Origin: Neonectria sp. B-13
Taxonomy: Eukaryota > Ascomycota > Sordariomycetes > Hypocreales > Nectriaceae
Reading direction: 5' to 3'
DNA: 64,000 nt
Assembly (NCBI GenBank): GCA_002682825.1
Contig: NOKP01000007.1
Location: forward strand, 372,001-436,000
Shown: piece after piece, positions 52,181 through 63,303 of the stretch
How the letters are laid out: each line of letters starts with the position of its first letter
Position numbering within the stretch: the first letter of the stretch is position 1
Notes under the pieces: model-generated
Told to the model about the DNA's origin: nothing
Seen by the model: the letters and a program-made list of their open reading frames with translations, nothing else
The model's database searches: none
Position numbers and translations under genes: made by a program

Positions 52181-53221
52181 TTATAGCAGAAGAGGGATCA
52201 GAGCCAGTAGACCAACCATGAAGTTAGGAGCACTCATGGCACCGGCACCATTACTATCCGAGTTGGAATCAGACGAATCAGACGAATCGGATGAGGAGTC
52301 GCTGTCATCATCGCCACCAGACCTGAGGGTGGAGGAAGCGGTAGGGACACTGTTGGTGAAGGTGTCGGTGAAGGTGTTGGTGAAGGTGTTGGTGAAGGTA
52401 ACTGACGGGCTGGAATCATCATCGCCGTAGGTACAGGTGCCATCGCTCGAGCAAGTCTGGCCGGAAAAGCAATAACTGCCGTTGTCGCAACAGACGCTGC
52501 CCGTGGGCATGCATCCGTCACCACAGGCCTCTTGGAAAGAATAACAATCGCCAGAGCCGCTGCTCGAGCCGCTGTCGCCGTCACCACTGCCCGAGTCGTC
52601 GTCGTCGTCGTCGTCGTCGTCTCCGCTGGAGCTACCGAAGGTACAGGTGCCGTCGCTCTCGCAAGTCTCGCCAGAGTAACAATAGTGGCCATTATCACAG
52701 CAGACGCTGCCCGTGGGCATGCAACCGCTACCGCAGGCCTCCTGGAAGGAATAGCAGTCGCCAGAGCCGCTGCTCGAGCCATCATCGTCACTGCTGCTAC
52801 CCGTAGAGCAGAAGCCATCACTGGTGCAGGTCTCGCCGGCATCACAGTAGCCGCTGTCGCAGCAGACGGAGCCCTCCGGCATGCAGAAGCTACCGCAGAT
52901 CTCGTTGCCCTTGGAGCAGCCCGAAGCCGAGCCAGAACAGGTCTTGCCATCCTCACAGCAGCCGTTGCTGACACAGTAGTGGTCGGACTCGCAGTAGGCG
53001 CCGCTGATGCTGCCGCAACACTCGGCGGTCAGGGGCATGCAGCCATCTCCACACGTCGTCTTTCCGGCGTCACAGGAACCCGCCAAGCCAATGTTGAGGG
53101 CCTGGGAGTTGGCGCCAGGGGTGAGCAAGCCTTTCTGGAGAGCTTTCTGGCCGTTGAAACTCTTTGGAGAGGTGGCAGCGGCGACGCTGGTGGCAGCAAA
53201 CAAGAAAATTGAGGACCGCAT
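52181..53221 (-). CDS. GPI-anchored, cysteine-rich secreted protein with four CMP-CC modules
   Basis: Single exon, 346 residues. The start at 53221 is chosen because it opens a signal peptide (SSIFLFAATSVAAA); a non-ATG extension upstream is unlikely. Four modules share C-G-x2-C-M-P-x4-C-C, at residues 57-69, 109-121, 163-175 and 233-245, each flanked by further paired Cys. Modules 3 and 4 (about 155-197 and 225-267) are near identical, suggesting recent duplication, and are separated by an Asp9 run in a Ser/Gly/Asp linker. A (TFTNTF)-type Thr-rich segment and a Ser/Asp-rich stalk follow. The end (NGAGAMSAPNF plus a hydrophobic tail) fits a GPI signal. It is not CFEM by Cys spacing and I do not recognise the fold. 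Surface or wall adhesion, or chitin/glycan binding, is conceivable but unproven. Confidence 0.85.
   Translation of the reverse strand: MRSSIFLFAATSVAAATSPKSFNGQKALQKGLLTPGANSQALNIGLAGSCDAGKTTCGDGCMPLTAECCGSISGAYCESDHYCVSNGCCEDGKTCSGSASGCSKGNEICGSFCMPEGSVCCDSGYCDAGETCTSDGFCSTGSSSDDDGSSSGSGDCYSFQEACGSGCMPTGSVCCDNGHYCYSGETCESDGTCTFGSSSGDDDDDDDDDSGSGDGDSGSSSGSGDCYSFQEACGDGCMPTGSVCCDNGSYCFSGQTCSSDGTCTYGDDDSSPSVTFTNTFTNTFTDTFTNSVPTASSTLRSGGDDDSDSSSDSSDSSDSNSDSNGAGAMSAPNFMVGLLALIPLLL
52423..52759 (-). repeat. Near-identical tandem duplication of a 43-residue Cys module, with Asp9 microsatellite between
   Basis: Nucleotides 52631-52759 and 52423-52549 encode two modules starting DCYSFQEACG and ending DGTCT(F/Y)G. 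The linker contains a GTC/GAC trinucleotide run (about 52595-52620) encoding nine Asp. Confidence 0.8.
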
Positions 53222-54865
53222 GGTATCTGATGGACGGAGAAAGAAAGAGCTGAACTGATCAGGGTGGAAGGTCAGAAATGCCGTAAACAAAGGTACAGCG
53301 AGATCCGAAGGAGGGCTTCATTCTCTTTATAGAACCCCAGGGCTTGCAAACAACGCATGTAAAGACTAGTCTATAGCCTGTTGACTGTTAATCCTCATGC
53401 GTCAGGGATAAGAATGCCTTGTGGCTCCCCCCACCAAGCTGGAGGAGTAGCCTTGAGCCTAGCCTGGGGTTTTATGCATCACATGGCGCCACCAATATCT
53501 GGAAGGGGGAATGCTGGAGACGTTGAGGGATGGCCCACAGGGCTGGTGATGGCCTCGTGCGGGTACAGCTCCCGCGCCAACCTAATCAGCGCCGCTCCCG
53601 AAGCGCGCCTCCTTGTGGCAACAAGTTGCGTTGCTTACAAGACTGACGCACTTGCATTTCCCCCGCAACTTGTTTATATCCAGGTAGTTCGTCTGATAGA
53701 GAAAGCATCTCAGTGTTGACAATTCGACTGCCTAGCCTGCCTGGACAGCTCATCGCAAACAAGTAAAGAGCGCGAGCCCACTTGTAAGACGGCCTAACCT
53801 CAGTCCGTGCTCCAAGGGTTCCAATGGATGGATGGTTGACTGCCAGATCATTGAGAATGAGCCATGATGGTTGGCTGGGTGGGGATCCGGGGCATTCAGC
53901 TGCTCGGAACCCTTGCTCCTTCATGGAGCTTGGGTCTGGCTTGTCGACGAGAAGGGAAGGGCCAAAGACGATCTCCTCGGGCAAGCTTTGCGCTGGGTCA
54001 CACGGCATGTTTCAGGCACAGCCAATGTCCAGAGTCCCTGTATAATATCGTGGACGTGCCTCAACTCCGAATGTTGCCACGTCGGAGCGCTTTTGATGAC
54101 TGGTGTTTGTTGTGCCTGTTGCGCTTTTGATGACTGTTGCCGGCCAGGTCGAAGATGAAACCGCCGCCTAAGAACCTTAAGATTAGACTTGGCAGGGCAG
54201 GGTCCGGGGTAGCCTGAGGCAATCTTCCAACAACCATGAAAAATGGGAGCGAAGTCCCCACCAGCCCACCATTTTCGGCTTCTGGACACTCGTACTGGTC
54301 GTATCGACTGGATGAACGAGTCTTTGAGAGCGACGCAGGGGACTTCATAGGGCAGAACTAGGTACAGTGGCCTTGTGACACCGCCACGATGTGTTACCAT
54401 TTGTGAGTCCTTCTCGGCGCGGGAGCAGGGGCTCCCTGGACTCTTTTGCAGTCGCCGGATAGGTCGTGGCTGGTATGAAGCATTCACCATAGACTCGGAC
54501 AACCTACCCAGCATAGCTGCTGCTAGAGCCTTAAGCGGTCAAGTTTGGCTGATCCTCCCAGCATGGACCCCGCACCGAACGGTCCAAATCTGCCTCGCCA
54601 ACCGTGCTACAGCCGAATGAGCTTGGTGTGGTACATCGGTGTGGTGCCTTGGTGTGTTGATCATGGCTGGTATGTATGTGTGGACAAACTCGCTTTCGAA
54701 CGGCTTGATTGCTCCGGATGCCTGTGTCATTTGTTACCAGAAATAACCATCCAGGCATGTAACTCTGGTGGGGATGGAAGCAGAATCGCCGTCGATAAGA
54801 TTGGTTGAATCAGCAAGATGCTCTTCCGATTGGGATCTGACCTGATATTTTAAGCTCTTCCCCAC
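53222..54865. other. Intergenic region
   Basis: 1.6 kb with no recognisable gene. A 16-bp direct repeat GCGCTTTTGATGACTG occurs at 54087-54102 and 54121-54136. The proximal part is the promoter of the Cys-rich gene, with a TATA-like sequence near 53320. Confidence 0.5.
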
Positions 54866-55972
54866 TCACACTTGAACAGTCTCCCGCATAATTGTTCCAA
54901 CGATTTCCTCACATGCAAAGATAACATTAAGCACTTCACCCTTGGTTGCGCTCAAACCAATGATCATTTCTTTACCACCCACCAACCGCTTGACGCTTCC
55001 CCTCCAGAACCAGGCAAGCCTCCCCTCGTGACCTTCAACCACCAGCGTTGCCCACGGCTTGAGCTTTTTCCAGCTTGGAACCTGCTCGTTTGTGAACCCA
55101 AGTATAACGCGAACGATCCAAGTCGGAACAGGTCCCGAGGGCACGACTTCGGTCACCAAGGGTCCAGAAGTGTTGTCATCGGAGGATCCAGGGTTCAGCG
55201 ATGGGCAGTATTGTCCCAGGACCTCAAAGCTGAGAGTCAAAGCTGGGAAGCCTGCGAGCTGGTGCAACATCTTTTGACCATAGGGAGGATTGCGACTGAG
55301 CAACCGCTCAATGTGGTAGAATTCCAGCTGAGAGAGTTGCCGGATGTTTTTGATACCAGCCTGGGTCAAGCGGTTCATCTTCGCGAGGCCAATCCCGTCA
55401 ATCTGCAGCAACTGCTTCTCGCTCCCCTCCCAAACTCCAGCCTTGACACTCCTCAGGACATCAAGTGCGGTGGTCACGCTCTTTCCATGGTCTCTTTCTC
55501 CCAAGATATCCACTAGACACCTCAGGACTCGATCAATAACGTCGTACATGCGCCTCAGTTCCTGATGGAGATCTTTGCGTGCGGCTGCCGAGAGCTTGTT
55601 GGGCCATCCGGTTCGCAAGAGCTCGACTTGAATGACCAGAAATACCTTGTGCCATGGCTGAGATATGTTCTCTGTGATTGGGTAGGGGATAGCGGTGTGG
55701 TCGTTGACTTCGCGGAGGAACGCCTTCTCGGCCTTTTTGATTGGGAATGAGCGAAACTCAGGTGCAAGACAGGCTTTCTTGAGGATTTCGTGGCGAGTCG
55801 GGGACTTGGCGATGGTGCAGAGAGTCTTGAAGGTTGCCGGTGCCAGCTTGTACCGCAGTTGAATCTCGTGCGAGGCTCCAGAGGAAACGGCAAGCTGAGA
55901 GGGTTGACCCAGGGGTTGGATTGTAGACGATGAAGTCGACGGAAGCTGATTCTGTGTGGCCATGGTAATCAT
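54866..55972 (-). CDS. Sec63-domain protein equal to the C-terminal part of MER3/HFM1 meiotic helicase; helicase part absent
   Basis: Uninterrupted frame of 368 residues from the ATG at 55972 (alternative ATG at 55963). The first 30-35 residues are Gln/Ser/Pro-rich. The rest matches the region after the helicase core of Ski2-like HFM1/MER3 enzymes: a degraded winged-helix end (APATFKTLCTI, EILKKACLAPEFRSFPIKKAEK), then the Sec63 helical bundle and helix-hairpin-helix (YPITENISQPWHKVF, VIDRVLRCLVDILGE, LLQIDGIGLAKMNRL, IERLLSRNPPYGQKML), then a beta-rich end. No Walker A, DEAD/H-type or helicase motif VI sequence lies upstream in the 2.1 kb before the next gene. Either this is a truncated paralogue kept as an open frame, or a separate Sec63-only protein. 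A CTACAG acceptor-like site directly before the ATG leaves room for a distant upstream exon. Confidence 0.75.
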   Translation of the reverse strand: MITMATQNQLPSTSSSTIQPLGQPSQLAVSSGASHEIQLRYKLAPATFKTLCTIAKSPTRHEILKKACLAPEFRSFPIKKAEKAFLREVNDHTAIPYPITENISQPWHKVFLVIQVELLRTGWPNKLSAAARKDLHQELRRMYDVIDRVLRCLVDILGERDHGKSVTTALDVLRSVKAGVWEGSEKQLLQIDGIGLAKMNRLTQAGIKNIRQLSQLEFYHIERLLSRNPPYGQKMLHQLAGFPALTLSFEVLGQYCPSLNPGSSDDNTSGPLVTEVVPSGPVPTWIVRVILGFTNEQVPSWKKLKPWATLVVEGHEGRLAWFWRGSVKRLVGGKEMIIGLSATKGEVLNVIFACEEIVGTIMRETVQV

Positions 55973-58079
55973 CTGTAGCACAACTCTGTGTCACATTTTT
56001 GTATCACAGTGCCAGTCGGTTGAGCTGGTAAGTGAGAGTTGCCGGGCTCGAGCCTCGTTACACCCAGAAAGACGAGTCATCTGCGGGAAGCACTCGCTTC
56101 GCCTGTTGAGTTGTGTTTGTGATTCCTGAGGCCATGTTGAGCGAGCATTGCTGCCTGGGGCATGTTTAGCGAGAATGGCAAGTGCCGTGCTCCTTCCAAA
56201 AAGGCTGCATCTTCGCTCCCGTCCATTCAGGGAAGATACCTGAGTACTGCCGAGGTCAGAGTGCACCTTCCATGAATGCGGAAAATGGCGGTAGCAAAAA
56301 CCAGGACAAGAGTGCACCCGTGGGCGAGGTCCTTTATATGGCGGGGCATTCAGGACCTTTCCATTGATGAGACGCGCGTTCACAGTCAGCCCATGTAATA
56401 GCCTTGGGCCAGATTCCGCCCACAAGGCTCAATCAACTACGAGTGGACCAATCACTTGCTACAGCTGCCCGCCGCAGTTGTGTGCATGCTACTAATTAAT
56501 ACGAGAAAATTCGACAATTGGTATCTCTAGCTCTTCATGGCTTTTTAATTGCGAGCGCCACAGCAGAGACAGCTGCGCACTGGGTTGAACCATTGAATGC
56601 AGGGACAGCTGAGGTAGGGGAAGTGGGGGAGCAAGACTGGGAATGTGGCAATGCCGCCATGCATGAGCTGAATGAAGGTGTCTAAGCCAGTGAAGTGGCT
56701 GGCTAAAAAGTGTTGCGCCACTGGACGAAGAATGTTCGTGAGACCTTCATTACGCATCGAGCGTCGAGGTATTCCTATCAAGTACGAATACAAATACACA
56801 AAGCTAGTAGTTATAGTAGTGCAGTGCGGACATTGCTGCGGTGGGACAGATTCGAGGCGAGATCTGTGCCCAATCTGACGTCGACGTGCTTCACAAAATC
56901 CACGTCGCATCGCTTGCCAAGGCAAATAGGCCTGCAGACACATGGCCGAGAAAACGCCACCGGGGTAGCCAAGAAAACGGCCTGTAAAATCAGTGGGGGT
57001 CGCCAATCGCCAGCCGGAGAGTAAATGTTGCATCAGCGATGGAGGTACAGGGGCTATGCCGAGAGACCTACTACGTAGCAAGCGATAACTGATCTAATAA
57101 GAGTCAGAATCTTGAGGACGACTTGGAAGCGGCAGTTGCCGTCACGTCTCTGATGGCATCGCTAGTCAGGATTCTGGTGACGTCGACAGCGGGCTCTGGT
57201 ACCCAAGGAAAAGAGAGGGCGGATGGTGGATGGGTATGGACCTTGGTCAACCCTGTCCGCCAAATCAATGCGGAGGGTAGACGGTGAGTGGACCGGGACT
57301 TGAGTTGAACAAACCCGATGTGCTGATGCCGCGTCCTCTTTCGACTAGGTAGGCGCCTATCCATGGCCGACTTGATATCTGATTGGGAGCCCAAGCACGG
57401 ATCTATCAAAACCATGACAGTAACGCCGCCCGATCCACGACAAATGACGACTTGACTCCTGAAACCCGACAGCTCATCACGCCGCAAACGCTTATCCTGG
57501 GTCTCAGCCCACCATTCCCATCAAGGCAGTTGACTAGACAAAAGGACGGGGTAGATTTGTGCACTTTGCATACTTAGATACCGAGGAACTTACCTAGGAG
57601 ACACACAGCTGAAATGCCCGCGCTAAGTCTATCGAGGCCTGGATCACGCCCAGTCGTCGCCCGCCGCAGTGATTCGCTACACATCGACATGTGCGATCAG
57701 CATCATGCGTCGCGCAACTTCATGCAACCTAACCCAGCAACCCAACCCACCTGCCTTGGAAGCCCAGCAGCAGGTGCTATAAGGAAGATAGTAAGGGTGC
57801 CTTGTACGCGATGCAACCGTTACAGCTTGTTTCCTGCCTTAAACCTTGATCGGATTGCGTACGCCTTTCGCCTTTCGCCTTCCCTACGTGCTCAAATAGC
57901 GACCTCTTTTCCTTCCTCTTCGGTCGTCCCAATCACCTTTCTCCTCCTCTTCATCCTCTTCATCTTCATACTTCTCGTCCGCGTCAAAGCACAGCACAGC
58001 ACATCAGATCCTACCTACCTGACACCATCAAACCCCGAGTATCAGACCCTATCACACATACCTTTCACCAACTTCCATC
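55973..58079. other. Divergent upstream region
   Basis: 2.1 kb between the Sec63-domain gene and the metallopeptidase. No helicase motifs or other coding signal found. The last 250 bp are C/T-rich, as in a 5'-UTR. Confidence 0.5.
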
Positions 58080-59519
58080 ATGTCTTGCCGTCATTTTATC
58101 GTCCCTCCTCATCTCCTCCGGGGCATTGCTGAGAGCACGGTCAATTCAGAACATGTCCGAAAGGCAGCTCAGCAGTCCCTGGCCGCCCGTGAGGCCGTCA
58201 CCCAGGTTCGTAGCGCACGTCTGGCTGCTCTGGGCACTCCTCGTGGCTATCTCCGCACCAATCAAGAGCATGGCAGCAGCTCCCAACACCAGCAAATTGT
58301 CCCCCCGGACATGCTTCGAAACCTCTCTCAGTCAGAGGAGGTTGATGAGTCCCATCGTGCCCGCGCCAAGCGGGATCTTGAGCATCTCGAAAGCCTCATG
58401 AGTCAGAAGCAGGGTAAGTCGGGGTTCCCCGGTTCTCCTTCATGGCTAACATGCGACACTCTACAGCCCAATCATCTACCCAGGGAGTCGCCAGTGCGAG
58501 CAAGGACACGAAGAAAACCACGCCTAACCGTGTCGTTTACGACGCCAAAAACACATCTAGCGAGGCGGATCTTCCTGGCAAGCGAGTTCGCTCCGAAGGT
58601 GACGAAAAGGCCAAGGATAAAGCTGTCAACGATGCCTACGACAACGTTGGAACTGTGCTAGGGTTCTACAAGAAGCGTTTCAATTGGAACTCCATTGACA
58701 ACAAGAACGTGGACGTTATCAGCAGCGTTCATTTCGGAGAAGACTACGAGAACGCTTGTAAGTGGTTTGATGTGCCCCATCCCGTCTCTTGCCGTTCTGA
58801 CGCGACGTAGTCTGGGACTCCGAGAGAATGCAGATGGTTTTCGGCGATGGCGGCGAGTTTCTCAACAACTTCACCGGGTGCATCGACGTCATTGGACACG
58901 AGCTCACGCATGCCGTCACCGAGCACACCAGCCCTCTCGACTATAATGGTCAGCCCGGCGCCCTGAACGAACACGTCTCTGACGTTTTCGGTATCATGGT
59001 CAAGCAGCAGGTCCAGGATGAAAAGTCCAATGTGGCTGACTGGCTCATTGGCGAAGACTGCATCTTGCCAGGTGTCAAGGGAGTTGCGCTGCGAAGTATG
59101 AAGGCTCCCGGCACTGCTTACGACGACCCTCGCTTTGTAAGTAGACCAATAACTGCCTAGGTAGTCAGTGAACCGGGTAATGATGATAGCTAACAACGAT
59201 GAAACAGGGCAAAGATCCGCAGCCGGCTCACATGAAGGACTACAAGGTCATGGTCGATGACAATGGGGGAGTGCATATCTATTCTGGAATCCCGAACCGC
59301 GCGTTCTACCTCGCGTCAGTGGCTTTCGGCGGTTACTCGTGGGAGAAAGCCGGCAAGATCTGGTGGGAATCGATGAAGTCGGGAAAGATTGCGCCAAAAT
59401 GCCAATTCAGGCAGTTCGCCGACGTCACTGTCGAGACGGCCGAGGACTTGTTTGATGAAGAAGCAGCCAAAATCGTCCGAAAGGCTTGGACCGATGTTGG
59501 AGTCACCAAGGGCATCTAG
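58080..59519 (+). CDS. M4-family metallopeptidase, protealysin-like
   Basis: Four exons (58080-58413, 58467-58757, 58811-59136, 59208-59519) encode 420 residues. The thermolysin catalytic set is intact: H238-E239-L-T-H242 (zinc ligands and general base), E262 in NEHVSDVFG (third ligand) and H340 in DNGGVHIYSGIPNRAFYL (transition-state His). The N-terminus FIVPPHLLRGIAES matches the short protealysin-type propeptide motif, and a similar IVPPDMLRNL recurs at about residue 73. There is no hydrophobic signal peptide, unlike the secreted M36 fungalysins and classical thermolysins, so intracellular action or non-classical export is inferred. M4 peptidases are mainly bacterial, so an old horizontal transfer followed by intron gain is plausible. 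Introns are 53, 53 and 71 bp, all in phase. Confidence 0.92.
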
Positions 59520-59973
59520 AGTCAAGGCTCGTGGTGTAATGTCCTTTAAGGAGGACCCAGCCGCTGACGTGGTTACTCTTCTCGCGAGAACCTATTAGTC
59601 CGATCACCAAGTACCTAAAGTCATTATTTCAGGTTTATTGTCAGTCAAAATTATTGGGTTGCCCGCGATGTGGTCTCCGCCCAGTGCGCTTCTTGATTAA
59701 CAGTAGGTTAGTTACATGTCAAGTCACATTGCAAGAAAGGCACGGGAGCTTGTATGAGTCGGCCAACGCAATTGTTTTTTGTGAGGACAGTTCTAACAGC
59801 CCCCCCGGCAGGGGCAGTCAAAAACTATCGAAGAATATATATATATACACCGCAAGAATAAAGTGAAGTAATTAGTGCCAAACATTTCCCGATTAAATGG
59901 CGGTTAGGTTGTCTGGGCAGCCGTTGTCCAAAGCCCTATCTCAAGGGCCTGTCACAGCAGGACGTTGCATTGC
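59520..59973. other. Convergent 3' intergenic region
   Basis: 454 bp between the M4 gene and pectate lyase stops. Contains a short (TA)n run at about 59837-59848. No gene. Confidence 0.5.
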
Positions 59974-60975
59974 TTAGAAGGACAGGGTGTTGCCGGCGGT
60001 GCCGTAGACCTTGCCCTTGACGGCGCTGCTGCCGTAGAGCGTGTAGGTGTAGGGGATGCTGGAGCTGGACATGGAGCCAGCGGGAGCGTTGCTGGTGGCA
60101 CCGTTGAGAGCGACATCCTTCACGGTGATCTTGCCAGTGGTCTTGGAGTCGACGGAGGTAAGGGCCTTGGCAGAGCTGCTGGAGTCGAAAGTGGTGGACT
60201 CGACGAGAACGTTGGCGCCCATGCGGCTGTTGACACCAGTGGCACCGATGGAGAGGAAGTAGTTGTTGTAGATGTGGACAGTGCCGAAGCGGACGGAGGG
60301 GGCACGCGAGTTGACGTTGTACCAGTAGTTGTTGGCGTAGGTAACGTGGAGCTTGCCGGTGTCCTCGCTGGCGTTGCTGTCAGAGTGACCGACAAGGGAA
60401 GCCTTGTAGTGGTCGTGGAGGAAAGTGTTGGAGACGGTGATGTAGTCAGAGGCGTGGGTGATGTCCAGGAGACCATCATAGTAGTCCTTTCCGTTGTTCA
60501 TGTTGGAAGAGAGATCGCAGTGATCAACCCAGACGTTCTTGGAGGCCTGGATGCCGATGGCGTCGCCGTTGGCGGCCTTGACCTCGGAGATCTTGAGGTT
60601 GCGCAGGATCACGTTGGACTGCTTGTTGATGTACAGGCCAACACCCTTGATGCTGGAGCCGGAAGCACCAATGATGGACTTGTTGGAGGTCACCTTGACC
60701 TTGGTGGCACCGGTGATGGCGCCCTTGACAACAATGACCATGGAGCTGGACGACGTAGCGGCCTTGGTGAACTCAGCCAGAGTCGAGACGGTAGTGGTGG
60801 TACCGCCGGCACCGCCCTTGGTGCCGCCGTTCTGGGTGGCATAGCCGATGTCACACTTCTCCGTGATGGAGGCGCGCTTGACGATGGCCTTGGAAGCATC
60901 CTCGCCAATGGTGGGGGTGGGGGCGGCGCTGGCCATGCCCACAAGGGCGAACTGGAAGACACTGGAGAACTTCAT
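59974..60975 (-). CDS. Secreted pectate lyase, polysaccharide lyase family 1
   Basis: Single exon, 333 residues. The start at 60975 opens a signal peptide (KFSSVFQFALVGMASAAP, cleavage near residue 17-19) followed by a short propeptide ending in Lys-Arg. The parallel beta-helix PL1 signatures are present: VIVVKGAI, NKSIIGASGSSIKGVGL, NVWVDHCDLSS (the vWiDH motif), YYDGLLDITHASDYITVSN and NSRAPSVRFGTVHIYNNYF (RxPxxR with the catalytic Arg). It cleaves polygalacturonate in plant cell walls by calcium-dependent beta-elimination. It converges on the M4 gene. The upstream region shows a TATATA-like box near 61171 and pyrimidine/purine tracts, as expected for an inducible gene. Confidence 0.95.
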   Translation of the reverse strand: MKFSSVFQFALVGMASAAPTPTIGEDASKAIVKRASITEKCDIGYATQNGGTKGGAGGTTTTVSTLAEFTKAATSSSSMVIVVKGAITGATKVKVTSNKSIIGASGSSIKGVGLYINKQSNVILRNLKISEVKAANGDAIGIQASKNVWVDHCDLSSNMNNGKDYYDGLLDITHASDYITVSNTFLHDHYKASLVGHSDSNASEDTGKLHVTYANNYWYNVNSRAPSVRFGTVHIYNNYFLSIGATGVNSRMGANVLVESTTFDSSSSAKALTSVDSKTTGKITVKDVALNGATSNAPAGSMSSSSIPYTYTLYGSSAVKGKVYGTAGNTLSF

Positions 60976-63303
60976 TTTGACTGTTTGGTGATAGAGACTG
61001 TAAAAGGTAGGTGGGGTTTTTGGAAGGGTTTTGAAAGATTGCAATGTGTGGAACCAGTCCTGACACTAAAAAACGAATGATATAAAAAGAGAGTGAAAAG
61101 GGAGAGACGAAGGTTGCGAATGACTGAGAACTGCAGAAACAAAAGCTGGAATACGGCCGTGATGCTTCGTCTTATATATCAGTACCCTTCTCACCTCTTA
61201 GGCATGATTTTAACCATCTATAGAACCTTCCCTCTAGCGTCCATAGTGCCACGATGGAATGAACAAGGAGGTTTCGGTGGGTCGATGACCAGACTTACAC
61301 CAGCCCTTGGCAGCCCTGGAGGGACCCGGCGCCAGGTTGCCCACGTTGCCCACGTTGCAAAGGAGAGTTACACGAATAGGAGAATTCTCCGTTCGAGGTC
61401 TAGACCGTGCTCAACGACAATCCGGCCTGTACCGACAGCGGTTGGGGGAAACACCCCAGCTCTCGTTGACCGGGGTGGCTCAGGGATGAAACGGAGGTGG
61501 GGCCGGGGGGGGCGTTCGGGCTCGGCGCTGGGACACCGGAGGGCGGAGGTTGCGTCCTGATCGGGATTGTTCCCGGCCGAAGTGGTTAGCTATGGCCGGG
61601 TGGTGGGGGGAGAGCTCACCTCACTCACCCCACCGAAAGAAATGATACATGCTTTTACGGTGAACAGAGAGTCGCGGCCTGGCATGGTTTGCTATACAGA
61701 AGTCGGCGTTCGGGATGCTACAATGATCGGTTCAGGCCGTGAGCACGGGATGTGACTGTGGTGCCAAATCGTCACAGCAAAAACCAATGCTAGGGATAAA
61801 TCCTCTCAAAGCCTGTAGGACAGAGAAATGCAGACATGGGATGCAGTCCTTGGCCACAGTTCAATCTGACATACGCCGCTGCTGCATGGCCCTTTAATTT
61901 TCCTCATCACCCGAAGCTCCCGTGGCGTTCACGATGCGTGGGGGCCAAGACAAGGCCAAGCACAAGACAGAGCAAGCAATCCACCAAGACGGGAAGACTG
62001 GACATTCTTTCTTGCGATGCCGCCGCCGGAAGTGTTTCCCGGCGCATCAGGGAACTTGGCACCCGCGGATGCACGGGCTCCAAAGGGTCAAGTCGTGATG
62101 CGTCCCTTGCCATGACGGATATTGCATGGCCTTGGGTGTGGGGAAGTAAACGACATGAGATGTCAAAAAAGCCATGGACGCCCGGCGACGGGACAAGTAG
62201 TAGGCTTGTCAGTAGGTAATCAGAAGTCCAGAAGGTGGCTGTTTCAAAAAACGCTGACATGCCAAGATTTTCCGCTGGTGCCGTGCCGGCTTAGCTGCTC
62301 GTTCAGCGATGAGGCGACAAGCTAGACGCATTTAGATAGCTTCCAGGCGGTGGGAACGATATTATCACCGCAACTATTACTGCGTGGTACGTACGCACGA
62401 ATCCAGGGCGGGTCTATCCGAACGGACCAGGCGGCTCTGACGATGCCCCTGGCCGATATATCGCCAAGTCCAAATCTGCCAGGGGAACCTAGGACTAACC
62501 GCGCCATTGGGGAGCACTACCCGGGCGGGGGTCCATACTCCTAAACACCCATGATCATCTGATACCACGTAACCCCAATCCCATTTAAAGAAGCGACACC
62601 CTTCTAGGCTGTCAAGATGGGCCTTCCTTGGGAAACCATGCAGGGGACTGTGTTTAAGCCAGTACCGCTGCTTAAGCTGGCATCATACCGCTCTCACAAA
62701 GGAATCGAAACCAGGTTTAGCACAGCGAATCCCTAGAAGGACGCCGGGCCTATCGTTACCTTCTCACCCACCGTTTGCATTCCGCAAACACTTCATGTTC
62801 GATTGAGAGCTAGACCTATTATAGTAGTAGTAGTAGTTGAGGCTGGACAGCAACTCGGGACTATCTGGGCTTGCCCCAAGCCATAGGCAATTGATGCCGA
62901 GAACCACGTAGCTTCTCCAGGAGGAAGAATACCCTGTCCGCAAGTTCCACACCAACGGCTGGTACAGGGTCTCATAGTGGATGCGGGTGGTTCGGAGGGA
63001 GGAAAGCAATCACACTTTGACGACGACAGACATTCCAAAAGCGGACGGCCCATAGTGGGACAATGCCCGTAAAGCTTTGCATCATCGGGAGGCTTGTCGA
63101 TTGCCGTGCCTAGCTTCCGCCGGAGGTCATCGATGCTAGAGGGCGAGTTGCGATCCAGCTGCAGTAAGTAGAGGCTTCGGTTGGTCCTTAAGGTTATTCT
63201 CCTTAACCCTCCTCAGGATGGCGAGGCACTGTCCCGGGAGGCAGATTAACTTGACCTCACCTAGGAATGCACTTAGCTCTTACCAGTAGAAAGACAGGGG
63301 AGA
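60976..63303. other. Intergenic region, 2.3 kb
   Basis: Pectate lyase promoter, then sequence without a clear gene. A minus-strand stretch at about 62800-63060 carries Cys/Trp-rich residues (RWCGTCGQGILPPGEATW) and could be a decayed tail of the F-box gene to the right. A GTTGCCCAC duplication lies near 61336-61354 and an (AGT)n run near 62823-62836. Confidence 0.4.

Noticed and set aside
57614..58132. 172-codon plus-strand frame before the M4 gene
   Set aside because: It overlaps the M4 start and is Pro/Ser/Leu-rich from C/T-rich leader sequence.
59965..61080. Plus-strand open frame (371 codons) opposite the pectate lyase
   Set aside because: A low-complexity Gly/Val/Asp shadow of a clear PL1 gene.
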